Source: Methanocella_A sp035319305 (GTDB lineage Archaea; Halobacteriota; Methanocellia; Methanocellales; Methanocellaceae). Taken from it: a stretch of DNA of 15,561 nucleotides. The notes under the pieces were generated by a model. It saw only the letters and a list, made by a program, of their open reading frames with translations, was not told where the DNA came from and ran no database searches. The stretch spans positions 1 to 15,561 of the forward strand of contig DATHCY010000213.1 in NCBI GenBank assembly GCA_035319305.1, given 5' to 3'. The position numbers and the translations under genes were made by a program. Positions 1 through 7,696 of this stretch are shown here, in pieces (within the stretch, counting starts at the first letter, position 1; every line of letters begins with the position of its first letter).

Positions 1-255
1 CATATGTTCCTGTTTGTCGCCAGAACCCGCGGACCATTCTGGTCAGTGAAACCAGCGCCGATCCTGTTCGCCGCGATCGTGACCACCCAACTGATCGCCA
101 CCATCATCACGGTTTACGGGATCCTGCTACCCCCCATGGGCTGGGGGCTGGCGCTATTCGTCTGGGGATACGCGTTCGCAGCTTTCATCCTGACCGACTT
201 GGTAAAACTGGCAATCTACGATATCCTCGAGAGGAGGCACCTCCTCAAATTTTAA
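1..255 (+). CDS. P-type H+-ATPase, C-terminal end (5' truncated by window)
   Basis: The reading frame is open from the first base, with a His codon before the first Met, so this is the tail of a longer gene. The 84 residues hold two hydrophobic helices, about 18-43 and 46-75, preceded by the motif TRTRGPFWS. This matches the last two membrane helices (M9-M10) of plasma-membrane-type P3A H+-ATPases, where a TRSR-type segment, a helix containing QLxAT and a final GWG...W helix are typical. Such pumps use ATP to move protons across the cytoplasmic membrane; the catalytic DKTG domain would lie upstream, outside the window. The last codons contain a perfect 7-bp inverted repeat (231-237 with 240-246), which could form a short hairpin at the 3' end. 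The gene is convergent with the small minus-strand gene at 245-529 and overlaps it by 11 bases. The family assignment rests on the tail alone. Confidence 0.75.
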   Translation, partial: HMFLFVARTRGPFWSVKPAPILFAAIVTTQLIATIITVYGILLPPMGWGLALFVWGYAFAAFILTDLVKLAIYDILERRHLLKF

Positions 256-529
256 GCTTCTTGACCTCCTCTGTGGGGAGTGTAACATTTTTTGTTGAAA
301 CTTTTTTCAATTCGGCATACGATCCCCATCTTAGATATAGGATTCCACCCGTTCCTAGAAGTAGATTGTCAGCTGGTTCAGGATCGCGTCCCAATGCTTG
401 ATAGATTGAGTCCATTTCTCTGTGGTATCCATGATGATCAGGTACAGGATCCTTGAATAGGCTATCGGTGGGGAAGCTGCTCTTAGTCTTGGTCGCCTTG
501 CTATGGAACACTCCGACCTTCAGTGCCAT
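245..529 (-). CDS. small hypothetical protein
   Basis: This 94-residue reading frame begins with ATG and uses codons much like the other genes of the window (GTC, AAG, AGC, ACC frequent in its first half), which argues that it may be real. I recognise no domain. It is hydrophilic and lysine-rich, without a signal peptide or membrane helix; one short hydrophobic patch lies around LLLGTGGILYL. No SD sequence precedes the ATG, so translation would have to be leaderless. Its last 11 bases overlap the end of the convergent H+-ATPase gene. It could also be a chance frame or a gene relic. I cannot assign a function. Confidence 0.4.
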   Translation of the reverse strand: MALKVGVFHSKATKTKSSFPTDSLFKDPVPDHHGYHREMDSIYQALGRDPEPADNLLLGTGGILYLRWGSYAELKKVSTKNVTLPTEEVKKLKI

Positions 530-776
530 TAGTAATCAATGTCCGAGTGGAATGGGTGAGAGAAGATGAAAGGCATACTACAGGGTCAGCGTGAGGATAA
601 TGGCATAACTATAGTTTCACGACTCTTTCTCTCTGCGGCCAGCAGCATGACCACGAATCTGGTGTCATTCGTGCGGTCGTCGGCGTCTGTTCTTCGGCTT
701 TTTATCGTGCCGTGTGGAAGCCGTTGTGTGTAGCTTGGTGTGCGCTGAATAATCTGCTGTCATGCTATTTGGGTTG

Positions 777-1589
777 TCATAATGTGATATGGATGATTCG
801 GCTGCCGAAGCTGTTTCTGATCGTTGGGATCATGGTTAGCCAGCGCATTGTCTTCCATCGTTGTTTGTGGTAGTCCAGTGGGTTCCATTCGTTGACGAGT
901 CGGATCCGGTCGTTGAACTTCTCGAGTTCTTTTCCGCTTTGAACGCCCCATTCGAAGCTCACGTCGATTTGGAACCGCCGGCCGGTCTCAGGTTTCTTGC
1001 TCTCCTGCACCATGAAGGGAGACATAGTCTCTAAGAGCATTTCAACGCCGGGAAACGCAGTACTGAGGACGCTCAACAATTCTTTAACTTGAGACTCCGG
1101 AAAATACATGAGCAGTCCCTCGGCGATGATCAGCACGGGCTCTCCAGACTCTCTAGATCTGGAGATATCGCTAACCCAGGAATAGTCGAATACCGATCTG
1201 GCCAGCATTCGGTAACGACCAGTTTCAGCAAAAAACTCTCTCCTGACATTGATAGCATCGGGCAGGTCTAAGTCATACCACCGCAAACTCCCATCGTCCA
1301 CCCGGAAAAACCTCGTGTCCAACCCGCAACCAAGGTTTATGACCATGGCACCAGGATGCTTATCGATGAAAATTCGGGTCTCACGATCCAGGATTTCGGT
1401 TCGGATCGCGACGACCAACTGGGTCATCCACTCCTTCTTATAGACAGAAACATCCAAGCCGATCTTACTCACAAGCTCCTGCGCCAGCGGATCTTTGATG
1501 ATAGCATCCCGACGCTCCGATTCCTCCGCTCTAGCCCATAAGGGGATAAGCATCGTCTTCGGTACGCCTTTAAGACCTGGGTCAGCCAT
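777..1589 (-). CDS. SAM-dependent methyltransferase, leucine carboxyl methyltransferase (LCM) family
   Basis: This is a 270-residue class I methyltransferase that should transfer a methyl group from S-adenosylmethionine to a carboxyl or hydroxyl of an unknown small molecule. The family (LCM / COG3315, often labelled polyketide O-methyltransferase) is recognised from the opening motif LKGVPKTMLIPLWARA, the conserved R63 in AIRTEILD, the SAM-binding loop NLGCGLDTRFFR (about 85-96), the acidic motif WYDLDLP (104-110) and LIIAEGLLMYFPE (about 153-165). The frame is open further upstream to 1631, but I chose the ATG at 1589: an AGGA lies six bases before it and family members normally start just ahead of the LKGVP motif. 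The gene stands alone; its neighbours are unrelated and give no clue to the substrate. Cytoplasmic; no membrane segment. Family assignment is firm, substrate unknown. Confidence 0.88.
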   Translation of the reverse strand: MADPGLKGVPKTMLIPLWARAEESERRDAIIKDPLAQELVSKIGLDVSVYKKEWMTQLVVAIRTEILDRETRIFIDKHPGAMVINLGCGLDTRFFRVDDGSLRWYDLDLPDAINVRREFFAETGRYRMLARSVFDYSWVSDISRSRESGEPVLIIAEGLLMYFPESQVKELLSVLSTAFPGVEMLLETMSPFMVQESKKPETGRRFQIDVSFEWGVQSGKELEKFNDRIRLVNEWNPLDYHKQRWKTMRWLTMIPTIRNSFGSRIIHITL

Positions 1590-1739
1590 TTCATGTCCTA
1601 CGACTCGGGATAAACCAGTCGCGGGTCCCACATAATCTGGCAGAGTTAAACAACTTTCCGGTTAAACCACAGAAAGTGGAAAAGGAAAAGATGAACCCAG
1701 CAGATAGATGACAAACGAGTCCATAAAAAGATATCATGA

Positions 1740-2417
1740 AGTACTCATCATGCGAAATTCGATTGTAGGTTCCCACCACTTTTTCTCAGAAAAACTCCAA
1801 TAGGACGACTGAGGTCGATCATCCATTCTCCGACCGAGCATGTAATGAAGCGCCTGCTACGATCGACCTGCCTCATGGCCCATGCGGCGATACTCGAAAA
1901 TGATCGGGAAGCCGTAGACATGATCACCAGGTTTGTATTAAGCCAACCATCATCGATTTCCGTCGACTTATATAGTAGCATCAATAACTATATGTACCGA
2001 CAGCTTAGGAAGAAAACCGGTTTTCCCATGACAAGACAGCTATTCGAAATAGCACTGGAGCAGGCCTGCATAACTGTAACACCTCAATCAACAGGTAATA
2101 GCATGTCGTTTTTCTGCAATGCGTTGTGGGTGATGCGAAAGGAGAATACAGGACTGCCAGTGGACCGGGAGATGAACGAAAAGTTCCTAGAAAAATGCCT
2201 GCCCTACGGCTCGAAAAACTCTGCCATATATTTTAATGCTGTTTGCTTGTATGTGGAGATGGACGAATATGATAAGGCATTGGAGTGCATTGACCTGGCG
2301 AAAAGACATAACTATAGGGACTATGACGGTATGATGGAGCGGATCCGGACGATTATTGCAAGAGAGAGTGTCATGTTTCTATCGCAAAAAAATTTGGTGG
2401 CAAGTGTTTTCCCATGA
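1740..2417 (+). pseudogene. TPR-like protein fragment, probably 5'-truncated gene
   Basis: An ATG at 1845 gives 190 residues, but no SD precedes it and the same frame stays open back to the TGA at 1737. The 35 codons before the ATG read like protein (for example the segment SIIHSPTEHV running straight into MKRLLRS), so the ATG is probably an internal Met and the true start has been lost. The protein is soluble and helical. Near its end, SAIYFNAVCLYVEMDEYDKA has the spacing of a tetratricopeptide repeat, similar to the TPR end-of-group domains that close larger repeat proteins; such repeats serve protein binding. Nothing in the 100 bases before 1737 restores an N-terminal part in another frame. 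It ends 32 bases before the convergent phosphodiesterase gene. It could be a functional short protein started at 1845, but a remnant seems likelier. Confidence 0.5.
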
Positions 2418-2425
2418 AACAGGAA

Positions 2426-2454
2426 GCCTGCCCTTCAGGGCATGGTGATTCACC
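2426..2454. terminator. short inverted repeats between convergent genes
   Basis: Between the TPR-like fragment (+) and the phosphodiesterase gene (-) lies a 5-bp stem with a four-base loop (2429-2433 with 2438-2442), followed by the symmetrical GGTGATTCACC at 2444-2454, which covers the stop codon of the minus-strand gene. The position fits a shared transcription end. There is no T-run, so this is only a weak call. Confidence 0.25.
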
Positions 2455-3703
2455 GGGTCCATATTAAGAATGGTATTTCCATCTCGGCCGGGGTTAAGCC
2501 GCCGTGGTGCCCGTTTAATCCCACTTCGAACACGCCCGGCACGTACCACCAGACGGACTCGCCATCGAGCGGTAGCACGACGAGGTTGCCGAGCCGTCCC
2601 TGCAGGGCCTCTGAGAGATCGGATCTACCGAAGTAGCCTGCCCTGATCAGATCTGCTGTGGGACAGACGATCGCTCTGTCCACCAGCTTCTCCTGTAGTA
2701 GAGCGCAAGCTTCTTCCATAGCTTCCTCCCGGATGTAGAGAAACATGTCTCGGCAGGAGCCTGCCGGAACCAGAAGTCGCCCCTTGCGGTTCCGCTTTAG
2801 ATGGGGCTCGAGGTCCTGGACAGCCTGGTTCAGATAGATGGTGCGAGAGGGGTCGATGGCGGTCTGGCCGTGGTCGGCAGTGAGGATGAAGGCAATGTCC
2901 TCGGTTCCGCCCTGATCTTCTAGGGTTTTCCAAAAGGCCTCCAGGGCTTTGAAAAACTCGTCAACGGCAGCCTTGACCCCGATGGATCCTGGGCCGTCAT
3001 GGTGGAGTGCCAAGTCGATGCCGTCGTAGTAGAAGTAAAAATACGCCTTTCCGGGTGTTCTAGCCACTGTCCGGGCCAGCGCTGCCAAACCGCTCCTCGC
3101 GTTCTCGAAGCCCTTTATGGTCGCCGGACGCAGGATGAATTCCGAGTATGTGGACTCCGCGTACTCTATGTTCTGGAAGGCGAAGCTCTGGATCCCAAGG
3201 GAGGCAAGCTTCTGATAGATGTTGGTGGCAGGGTACAGGTCCTTCGGCCCTACGTTGCATGCCAGGTTCAGCGTGCCCCTGATCTTCTGCTCCCGGGCGT
3301 AGGAGTAGAGCAGCGGGGCAATTATATCGTCGACCTTCGGCTCGTAGTAGAACCACTCGTACAGGCCGTGGTTGGCCACACTCAAGCCAGTGTTAAGGGT
3401 CGTCACGTTACATGCCGTTGTCGATGGGAACTGGCTCACTAGTTTTAAGGTTGCGCCTCGTGCGACGAGTTGCTGCATGAAAGGGAGCCGGGCTGCCAGC
3501 CGGCTGAACTCCGTCCACCCGAACCCGTCCACGAGGAACAGCAAGACTTGGTCATAGTCACGATAAAGTCCTTTCAGCGCATCGGGAGGCAGGATGTCGG
3601 GGGAACGCTCTCCCGTCAGCATCGAGAGAACGGTGCCGGGCACATGCGACAGGCGGTAATCGTCGTATAAGCTGGGGTCGACAAAATCTGCGGACAGCTT
3701 CAT
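2450..3703 (-). CDS. alkaline phosphatase superfamily protein, nucleotide pyrophosphatase/phosphodiesterase-like
   Basis: This 417-residue enzyme should hydrolyse phosphate mono- or diesters with two bound metal ions. The NPP-type metal and catalytic motifs are all present in order: D59 in FLVDGFGW, the nucleophile region QFPSTTACN (T96 by alignment with the FPTxT motif), D230 and H234 in DLALHHDGP (the family's DxxGHxxGP pattern), D277-H278 in TADHGQ, and H400 in GHHGG near the C terminus. I see no signal peptide or membrane anchor, so it is probably cytoplasmic, unlike many secreted NPPs. The start at 3703 lacks an SD; a TTTTTAA element about 30 bases upstream on the same strand suggests a leaderless or nearly leaderless transcript. 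It is convergent with the TPR-like fragment and monocistronic. Superfamily membership is firm; the substrate is unknown. Confidence 0.88.
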   Translation of the reverse strand: MKLSADFVDPSLYDDYRLSHVPGTVLSMLTGERSPDILPPDALKGLYRDYDQVLLFLVDGFGWTEFSRLAARLPFMQQLVARGATLKLVSQFPSTTACNVTTLNTGLSVANHGLYEWFYYEPKVDDIIAPLLYSYAREQKIRGTLNLACNVGPKDLYPATNIYQKLASLGIQSFAFQNIEYAESTYSEFILRPATIKGFENARSGLAALARTVARTPGKAYFYFYYDGIDLALHHDGPGSIGVKAAVDEFFKALEAFWKTLEDQGGTEDIAFILTADHGQTAIDPSRTIYLNQAVQDLEPHLKRNRKGRLLVPAGSCRDMFLYIREEAMEEACALLQEKLVDRAIVCPTADLIRAGYFGRSDLSEALQGRLGNLVVLPLDGESVWWYVPGVFEVGLNGHHGGLTPAEMEIPFLIWTR

Positions 3704-3730
3704 AGTCTGCCAGTGGTTTGGCGGCCATCC

Positions 3731-3737
3731 TTAAAAA
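3731..3737 (-). promoter_or_regulatory. possible TATA box of the phosphodiesterase gene
   Basis: Read on the minus strand this is TTTTTAA, centred about 31 bases before the ATG at 3703. Archaeal TATA boxes sit about 26 bases before the transcription start, so transcription would begin just before the ATG. That agrees with the missing SD. It lies in a small near-palindrome (TCCTTAAAAAGGA), so the orientation is not certain. Confidence 0.3.
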
Positions 3738-3739
3738 GG

Positions 3740-4622
3740 ATGCGCAGGCATTGAGCATATGTCGCATATCATCTAAAAAAGTTAAAAAGTGGGCAAATGT
3801 CCGAGCCGATTTCTGTCCTTGCCAGTCCGATTTTATGTTTTGCTATGACGCTACATGTAGCAAAATTGGATTCAATATGTCGGGTCTTTATGATACTTGA
3901 TTTTTGTTGTAGTCCAGTCAGTATCTTGAATCTGGGGTGAAGGGCGGTTCTAATCTCAACCTCCATATCACCTTTGGCTTTACCTTTCCAATCTATCCTT
4001 TTGGCATTTTGCATCTGTTAAAGCCGAAGCGTATCTCTTTTTTGAAGTTGTCGCCATACGAGCATTTTGTCATGTCGTTGATCCCTGAAGGTCAGCGAAT
4101 CGAGGTTAGATGTGTCCGCATTGGCCAGCGGGGTTTCCCACCGGTCTATAGAAGCCCGTCTATCACTATGCGCAATATTTTGTGGGTGGTATACGATCCC
4201 TCCTGCGTGGGAACCCTAAAAATGTTTCAGAGGTTTGAAATGATGGGCGCCTTACTGAGTGCAATATTATAAACTGCGCAAAATTATTATCTCTGATAGG
4301 GGTGACAGGGTACTATCGGCTATCAGAGCTGTCAGGCTGGCTTCTCTTTTTTCTGTCACTGTCTCCCGATTCCAACATAGGCGATCTGAGACTCGGTATT
4401 GATCACTATAGGGATAGCTTGGTAATCTGGCGGCCCAGGCTTCCTGTAAGGATCGCTGCGGTAAATACGATCGCTGCGCTCCAGAGTATGGATGTCGCGG
4501 ATTAACATAGGTTTACATAGACTTTCGTTGAAAAGGGAGAGATTCGAACCATTTTTCTAAAATAAATACGAAAATTTTCGGTAAGTTTTCATCGATAAAT
4601 ACAAAAAATTTTTCACAGTAAG
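3740..4622. other. long spacer without a convincing gene
   Basis: About 880 bases hold no frame that I can defend. Frames of 111 and 67 codons on the + strand (3937-4272 and 4302-4505) have no SD and no recognisable motif. On the minus strand, around 4420-4500, a short piece reads as a hydrophobic helix (ILWSAAIVFTAAILTGSLG) closed by a stop, which may be the relic of a membrane protein. Structural signals are a 12-base palindrome GCTACATGTAGC (3850-3861) inside a wider inverted repeat (3838-3845 with 3858-3865), and a perfect 9-bp inverted repeat (4291-4299 with 4320-4328). Composition turns strongly AT-rich after 4500. Confidence 0.5.
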
Positions 4623-4627
4623 TTATA
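4561..4627. repeat. two imperfect direct repeats before the acyltransferase gene
   Basis: Two copies of an AT-rich unit follow each other. Each begins ATAAATAC (4562-4569 and 4595-4602), continues with an A-run/T-run dyad and ends GTAAGTT (4581-4587 and 4618-4624). The second copy is four bases longer. The first contains the perfect 12-base palindrome CGAAAATTTTCG (4569-4580). Position just upstream of a gene fits a pair of operator or TATA-like elements; the low base complexity weakens the case. Confidence 0.4.
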
Positions 4628-4646
4628 ATATATAGTAGGAGCTACA

Positions 4647-4688
4647 ATGGCATATCGATCGGTCTACGTAAGCGAAAATTGTCATTAA
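4647..4688 (+). CDS. possible 13-codon leader reading frame
   Basis: An AGGAG at 4637-4641 stands at good spacing before an ATG at 4647. This frame ends after 13 codons (MAYRSVYVSENCH) at a TAA, 4686-4688. It is the only well-placed SD in front of the acyltransferase gene, which is in another frame. The leader frame overlaps the alternative TTG start of that gene at 4679, an arrangement seen in translational coupling. It competes with another reading: the TTATAATATATA at 4623-4634 could be a TATA box, which would put the transcript start after this ATG. Existence of the peptide is unproven. Confidence 0.25.
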   Translation: MAYRSVYVSENCH

Positions 4689-4702
4689 TTGTTGGGTTTA
4701 AA

Positions 4703-5881
4703 ATGCAGGAGCAAGTAGCGGTTTTATCTAAAAAAAAGTTTACCAAATATCTTGATGGGGATTCGTCGCTATTAATCGATCTGGTACGGGTTGTAGCCTG
4801 CGAAATGGTCGTGGTATGTCATGTATTTAATATATATGATAATCATTTTCATAAAGTATTCGATAATTCCAATATTTTTTATGAGATTAACATATTCTTG
4901 GGGGTTGTGGGTGTTATTTTATTCTTCATTGTTTCCGGGATCGTCATATCAAACTCCCTCTTGAGAAATCTGGATTCGAATAAAGATTATAGCTTTGTTA
5001 ATTTTTTCGTGGATCGTTTCAGCAGGATTTATGCTGGACTTGTGCCGTGTCTATTTTTTGTTGTGATCTGCGATATTGTCCTGTCCGCGATTAACCCTGG
5101 ATATTTTACAAATATGGATATATTTGTATTGAACGCTACTACGGTTCTGGGAAGCCTATTCATGATCCAGAATATGTTTCCTCTTAATATCACTACCCCG
5201 GCATATGCCGGGACGCTATGGACTTTGAATATTGAATGGTGGTTGTATTTGACATTCGGGTGGATCGTGGTAAATATGAAAAAAGGGATAAAGTCAGGTA
5301 TGTTATCCTTAATACCCTTCATAATTCCTCTCTTGGTGTTTGTATATATCCCGGCTGAGACTTTATTGGTAGGTTCCGCAGAAAACCTCGTTATAGTCTG
5401 GTGTATTGGCGTTGCAGCAACGCTTCTCTATGTTTATTTTGATAGGAGTAGATGGGATAATAGATTAGATTATGCTATGTATTTCGCTGCTATACTAGTC
5501 GTCGGCAGGCTTGCTTATATCTACTACTCAAACTCAAGTTATTTTGATCTGACGCTTGAAATTCTCTTGTCGATCTGTATTATCCTATTAATGCTAAAAT
5601 ATAAAGGACAGAATCGCTTTGATAATATAAAATTTAAAAGTATCATAAAATTTATGGGTAGATACTCTTTTACGCTTTATCTTGTTCATTTTGTAATAGA
5701 AAACACTATTTTCGGACTGTATCTATCTCTGGAGCTCAATTTTTCCCTTGTTATACTGTTCGCATTCTCGATCATACTCTCAAATATTATCGCAATTATG
5801 ATCGCTTATCCAACGGAAATGCAGTATAAGAAGCTGTCCCGGTTTTTAAATAGTAAAATTAACGGGACCATAATTAGATAG
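4703..5881 (+). CDS. acyltransferase 3 family membrane protein
   Basis: This is a 392-residue polytopic membrane protein of the acyltransferase-3 (OafA/NodX-like) family, which transfers acetyl or other acyl groups to sugars of envelope polysaccharides. Family motifs are seen in order: R29 and H40 in the first helix (LIDLVRVVACEMVVVCH), SGIVIS in the next, RFSRIYAGLVP (105-115, the family's RxxRxxP), LWTLNIEWWLY (172-182, the LWSLxxE motif) and YSFTLYLVH (about 321-329). Roughly ten helices are visible. Codons and spacer are markedly AT-rich compared with most neighbours, which suggests recent transfer. The start is uncertain: neither the ATG at 4703 nor the in-frame TTG at 4679 has an SD, while a good SD upstream serves a short frame in another phase. 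The next gene is a polysaccharide flippase in the same orientation, which supports a role in surface glycan modification. Confidence 0.85.
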   Translation: MQEQVAVLSKKKFTKYLDGDSSLLIDLVRVVACEMVVVCHVFNIYDNHFHKVFDNSNIFYEINIFLGVVGVILFFIVSGIVISNSLLRNLDSNKDYSFVNFFVDRFSRIYAGLVPCLFFVVICDIVLSAINPGYFTNMDIFVLNATTVLGSLFMIQNMFPLNITTPAYAGTLWTLNIEWWLYLTFGWIVVNMKKGIKSGMLSLIPFIIPLLVFVYIPAETLLVGSAENLVIVWCIGVAATLLYVYFDRSRWDNRLDYAMYFAAILVVGRLAYIYYSNSSYFDLTLEILLSICIILLMLKYKGQNRFDNIKFKSIIKFMGRYSFTLYLVHFVIENTIFGLYLSLELNFSLVILFAFSIILSNIIAIMIAYPTEMQYKKLSRFLNSKINGTIIR

Positions 5882-6079
5882 TGACTTATTATCTTGGGTG
5901 TGTCTCCAATTTTCTGTAGAATTCTGTTTGATCTTCTGATGTTCTTTGGTTGACTTAAAATCACAGCAAAAACAATGTTACCAAAAAACATAAATATTAC
6001 TAATTGCAGTTAATTCTAATTGATTCTAAATATTACTGTATTCAATGGATTTTACCATTATGTTTACGGGGGGAAAATA

Positions 6080-7666
6080 ATGAAGATGCAAACTGGATTA
6101 TCCAGGGGATTTAGCGATCAGCTACCAAAAAATCTCGTCGCAAATATGCTATATTTCATAATCAACATCATCATCGGGCTCCTGATCGTCCCGTATTTTA
6201 TTTCAACCCTTGGCGTCGCGGCCTATGGCCTTATTCCCCTAGCGACCTCGATCACAGGGTATGTGGGGATAATTGTCCAGGCGCTCAACTCCGCGGTCTC
6301 CAGATATCTCACGGTTGATCTCCAAAAGGAAGACTATGTGGCGGCCAATAAGACATTCAATACCTCCGTGTTCGGCCTTTCCGCGATCATAGCCTTCATG
6401 ATCCCCCTCATCGTCATCTTCTCATACTTTGCCCCTATCATCTTCAACGTCCCGGTAGGACTGGGTGATGATGTATTCACCCTCTTTCTGTGCGTTTGTC
6501 TCACCGTACTAATTCGCTCATGGAACGGGAACTTTACCGTACAGCTCTTTGCCTACAATCGACTCGACTACCAGAATATCGTCAGCATCGTCAACATCAT
6601 CGTTCAAACCGGGCTGATACTCGCCTTTTTTGCAATTTACGGTCCCAATCTCGCCTTGGTCGGCGTCGCGTATATCGCAGGGGCGGTGTCAGCGTCCATA
6701 GTCGCCATTGTCCTGGCCAAAAAGGTATGCCCCCACCTGAAAATATCGATACATTCGTTTGATATGACGCAGTTAAAAGCTATCAGCAGCATGAGCTGGT
6801 GGGTTATCATCGACCAGACGGGGACACTGTTATTCCTTCAAATCGATCTCACGATAGTGAACCTGCTGTTCGGGGCGCAGCCTGCGGGGGAGTACGCGCT
6901 GGTGCTGATGTGGGTTGTGCTCATATGGGGGGCGATCAACGCGATCGCCGGCGTACTATCGCCGATGATCTACACATATTACGCAAAAGCGCAGGTAGAA
7001 ACTCTCACGAAGATGCTGGTTACTTCGATCAAATTTCTGGGGTTATTTTTAGCGTTGTCAGTAGGGCTTATCTGCGGATTTGCCCCGCAAATCTTGACCC
7101 TCTGGGTAGGCGAGGAGTTTGCCTTCCTCTCCCCGTTGATGCTACTTTTGCTGTTACCACTGGTCGTCAATTGTGCAATACTGCCTCTGTTCGCTGTAAA
7201 TATCGCTTACAACAAGGTCAAGGTACCCGGTATCGTGACATTTTTCATGGGCATCGGAAACATTGCGCTCGCAGTAGGGCTACCGATGCTGACCGGATGG
7301 GGCTATTACGGTGTGGCTGCAGCGATCGCAATAATGCTCACCCTGCGGCACGCGCTATTCGTGCCATGGTATACGTCCAGGGTGCTGGGAGTCAGGGCAT
7401 CGATCTTCATTCAGTCCATACTGCCAGGAATTATTGCAGCGCTGATCCTGATAGCCGTGAGTGCTGTCATAGGCAATTACATCCCAATCACATCAATGTT
7501 CTCATTGATCATAATTGGAGGGGGCATTTCCATAATATACCTCGTTATGGTAGTGAAATTTGCCCTATCCCCATTCGAACGCGAAATGATCTTGGCTTAT
7601 CTCCCAGAAAATATGAAAAAGCTATTCAAACTACCCGCCCATGTTCCACAGCCAGTATCGCCGTAA
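6080..7666 (+). CDS. polysaccharide flippase, Wzx/MVF-like (oligosaccharide exporter)
   Basis: This 528-residue protein has about 14 hydrophobic helices in the arrangement of the MOP-superfamily exporters (polysaccharide biosynthesis protein, RfbX/Wzx). The N terminus KNLVANMLYFIINIIIGLL followed by VPYFISTLGVAAYGLIPLA is typical: helix 1, then the YxxxxLGxxxYG signature. Such proteins flip lipid-linked oligosaccharides across the cytoplasmic membrane. The frame is open back to a TTG at 6020, but I chose the ATG at 6080 because a G-rich stretch (6068-6073) lies seven bases ahead and because the alignable protein begins there; a second ATG at 6086 is also possible. It follows the acyltransferase gene by about 200 AT-rich bases and is itself clearly richer in GC, so the two genes may have different histories. 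A T-run follows the stop codon. Confidence 0.88.
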   Translation: MKMQTGLSRGFSDQLPKNLVANMLYFIINIIIGLLIVPYFISTLGVAAYGLIPLATSITGYVGIIVQALNSAVSRYLTVDLQKEDYVAANKTFNTSVFGLSAIIAFMIPLIVIFSYFAPIIFNVPVGLGDDVFTLFLCVCLTVLIRSWNGNFTVQLFAYNRLDYQNIVSIVNIIVQTGLILAFFAIYGPNLALVGVAYIAGAVSASIVAIVLAKKVCPHLKISIHSFDMTQLKAISSMSWWVIIDQTGTLLFLQIDLTIVNLLFGAQPAGEYALVLMWVVLIWGAINAIAGVLSPMIYTYYAKAQVETLTKMLVTSIKFLGLFLALSVGLICGFAPQILTLWVGEEFAFLSPLMLLLLLPLVVNCAILPLFAVNIAYNKVKVPGIVTFFMGIGNIALAVGLPMLTGWGYYGVAAAIAIMLTLRHALFVPWYTSRVLGVRASIFIQSILPGIIAALILIAVSAVIGNYIPITSMFSLIIIGGGISIIYLVMVVKFALSPFEREMILAYLPENMKKLFKLPAHVPQPVSP

Positions 7667-7678
7667 TCCCTACCACAA

Positions 7679-7696
7679 TTTTTTTTTTGAATTTTT
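7679..7696 (+). terminator. oligo-T transcription terminator
   Basis: Ten consecutive T residues (7679-7688), followed after three bases by five more, lie 13 bases behind the flippase stop codon. Archaeal RNA polymerase stops at such T-runs without needing a hairpin, so this probably ends the flippase transcript. Confidence 0.6.

Noticed and set aside
566..727. A short plus-strand frame beginning MKGILQGQRED
   Set aside because: About 53 codons with no SD and no recognisable motif, ending in a run of unrelated codons; not distinguishable from chance.
3937..4272. A 111-codon plus-strand frame
   Set aside because: No SD, no recognisable family, and composition unlike the neighbouring genes; it lies in a spacer with other random frames.
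4541..4556. A tRNA T-arm-like string (GGTTCGAATC on the minus strand)
   Set aside because: The flanking bases do not pair into a T-stem, and the sequence 5' of it on that strand is AT-rich with no anticodon or D-arm. Probably chance, although a relic of an attachment site cannot be excluded.
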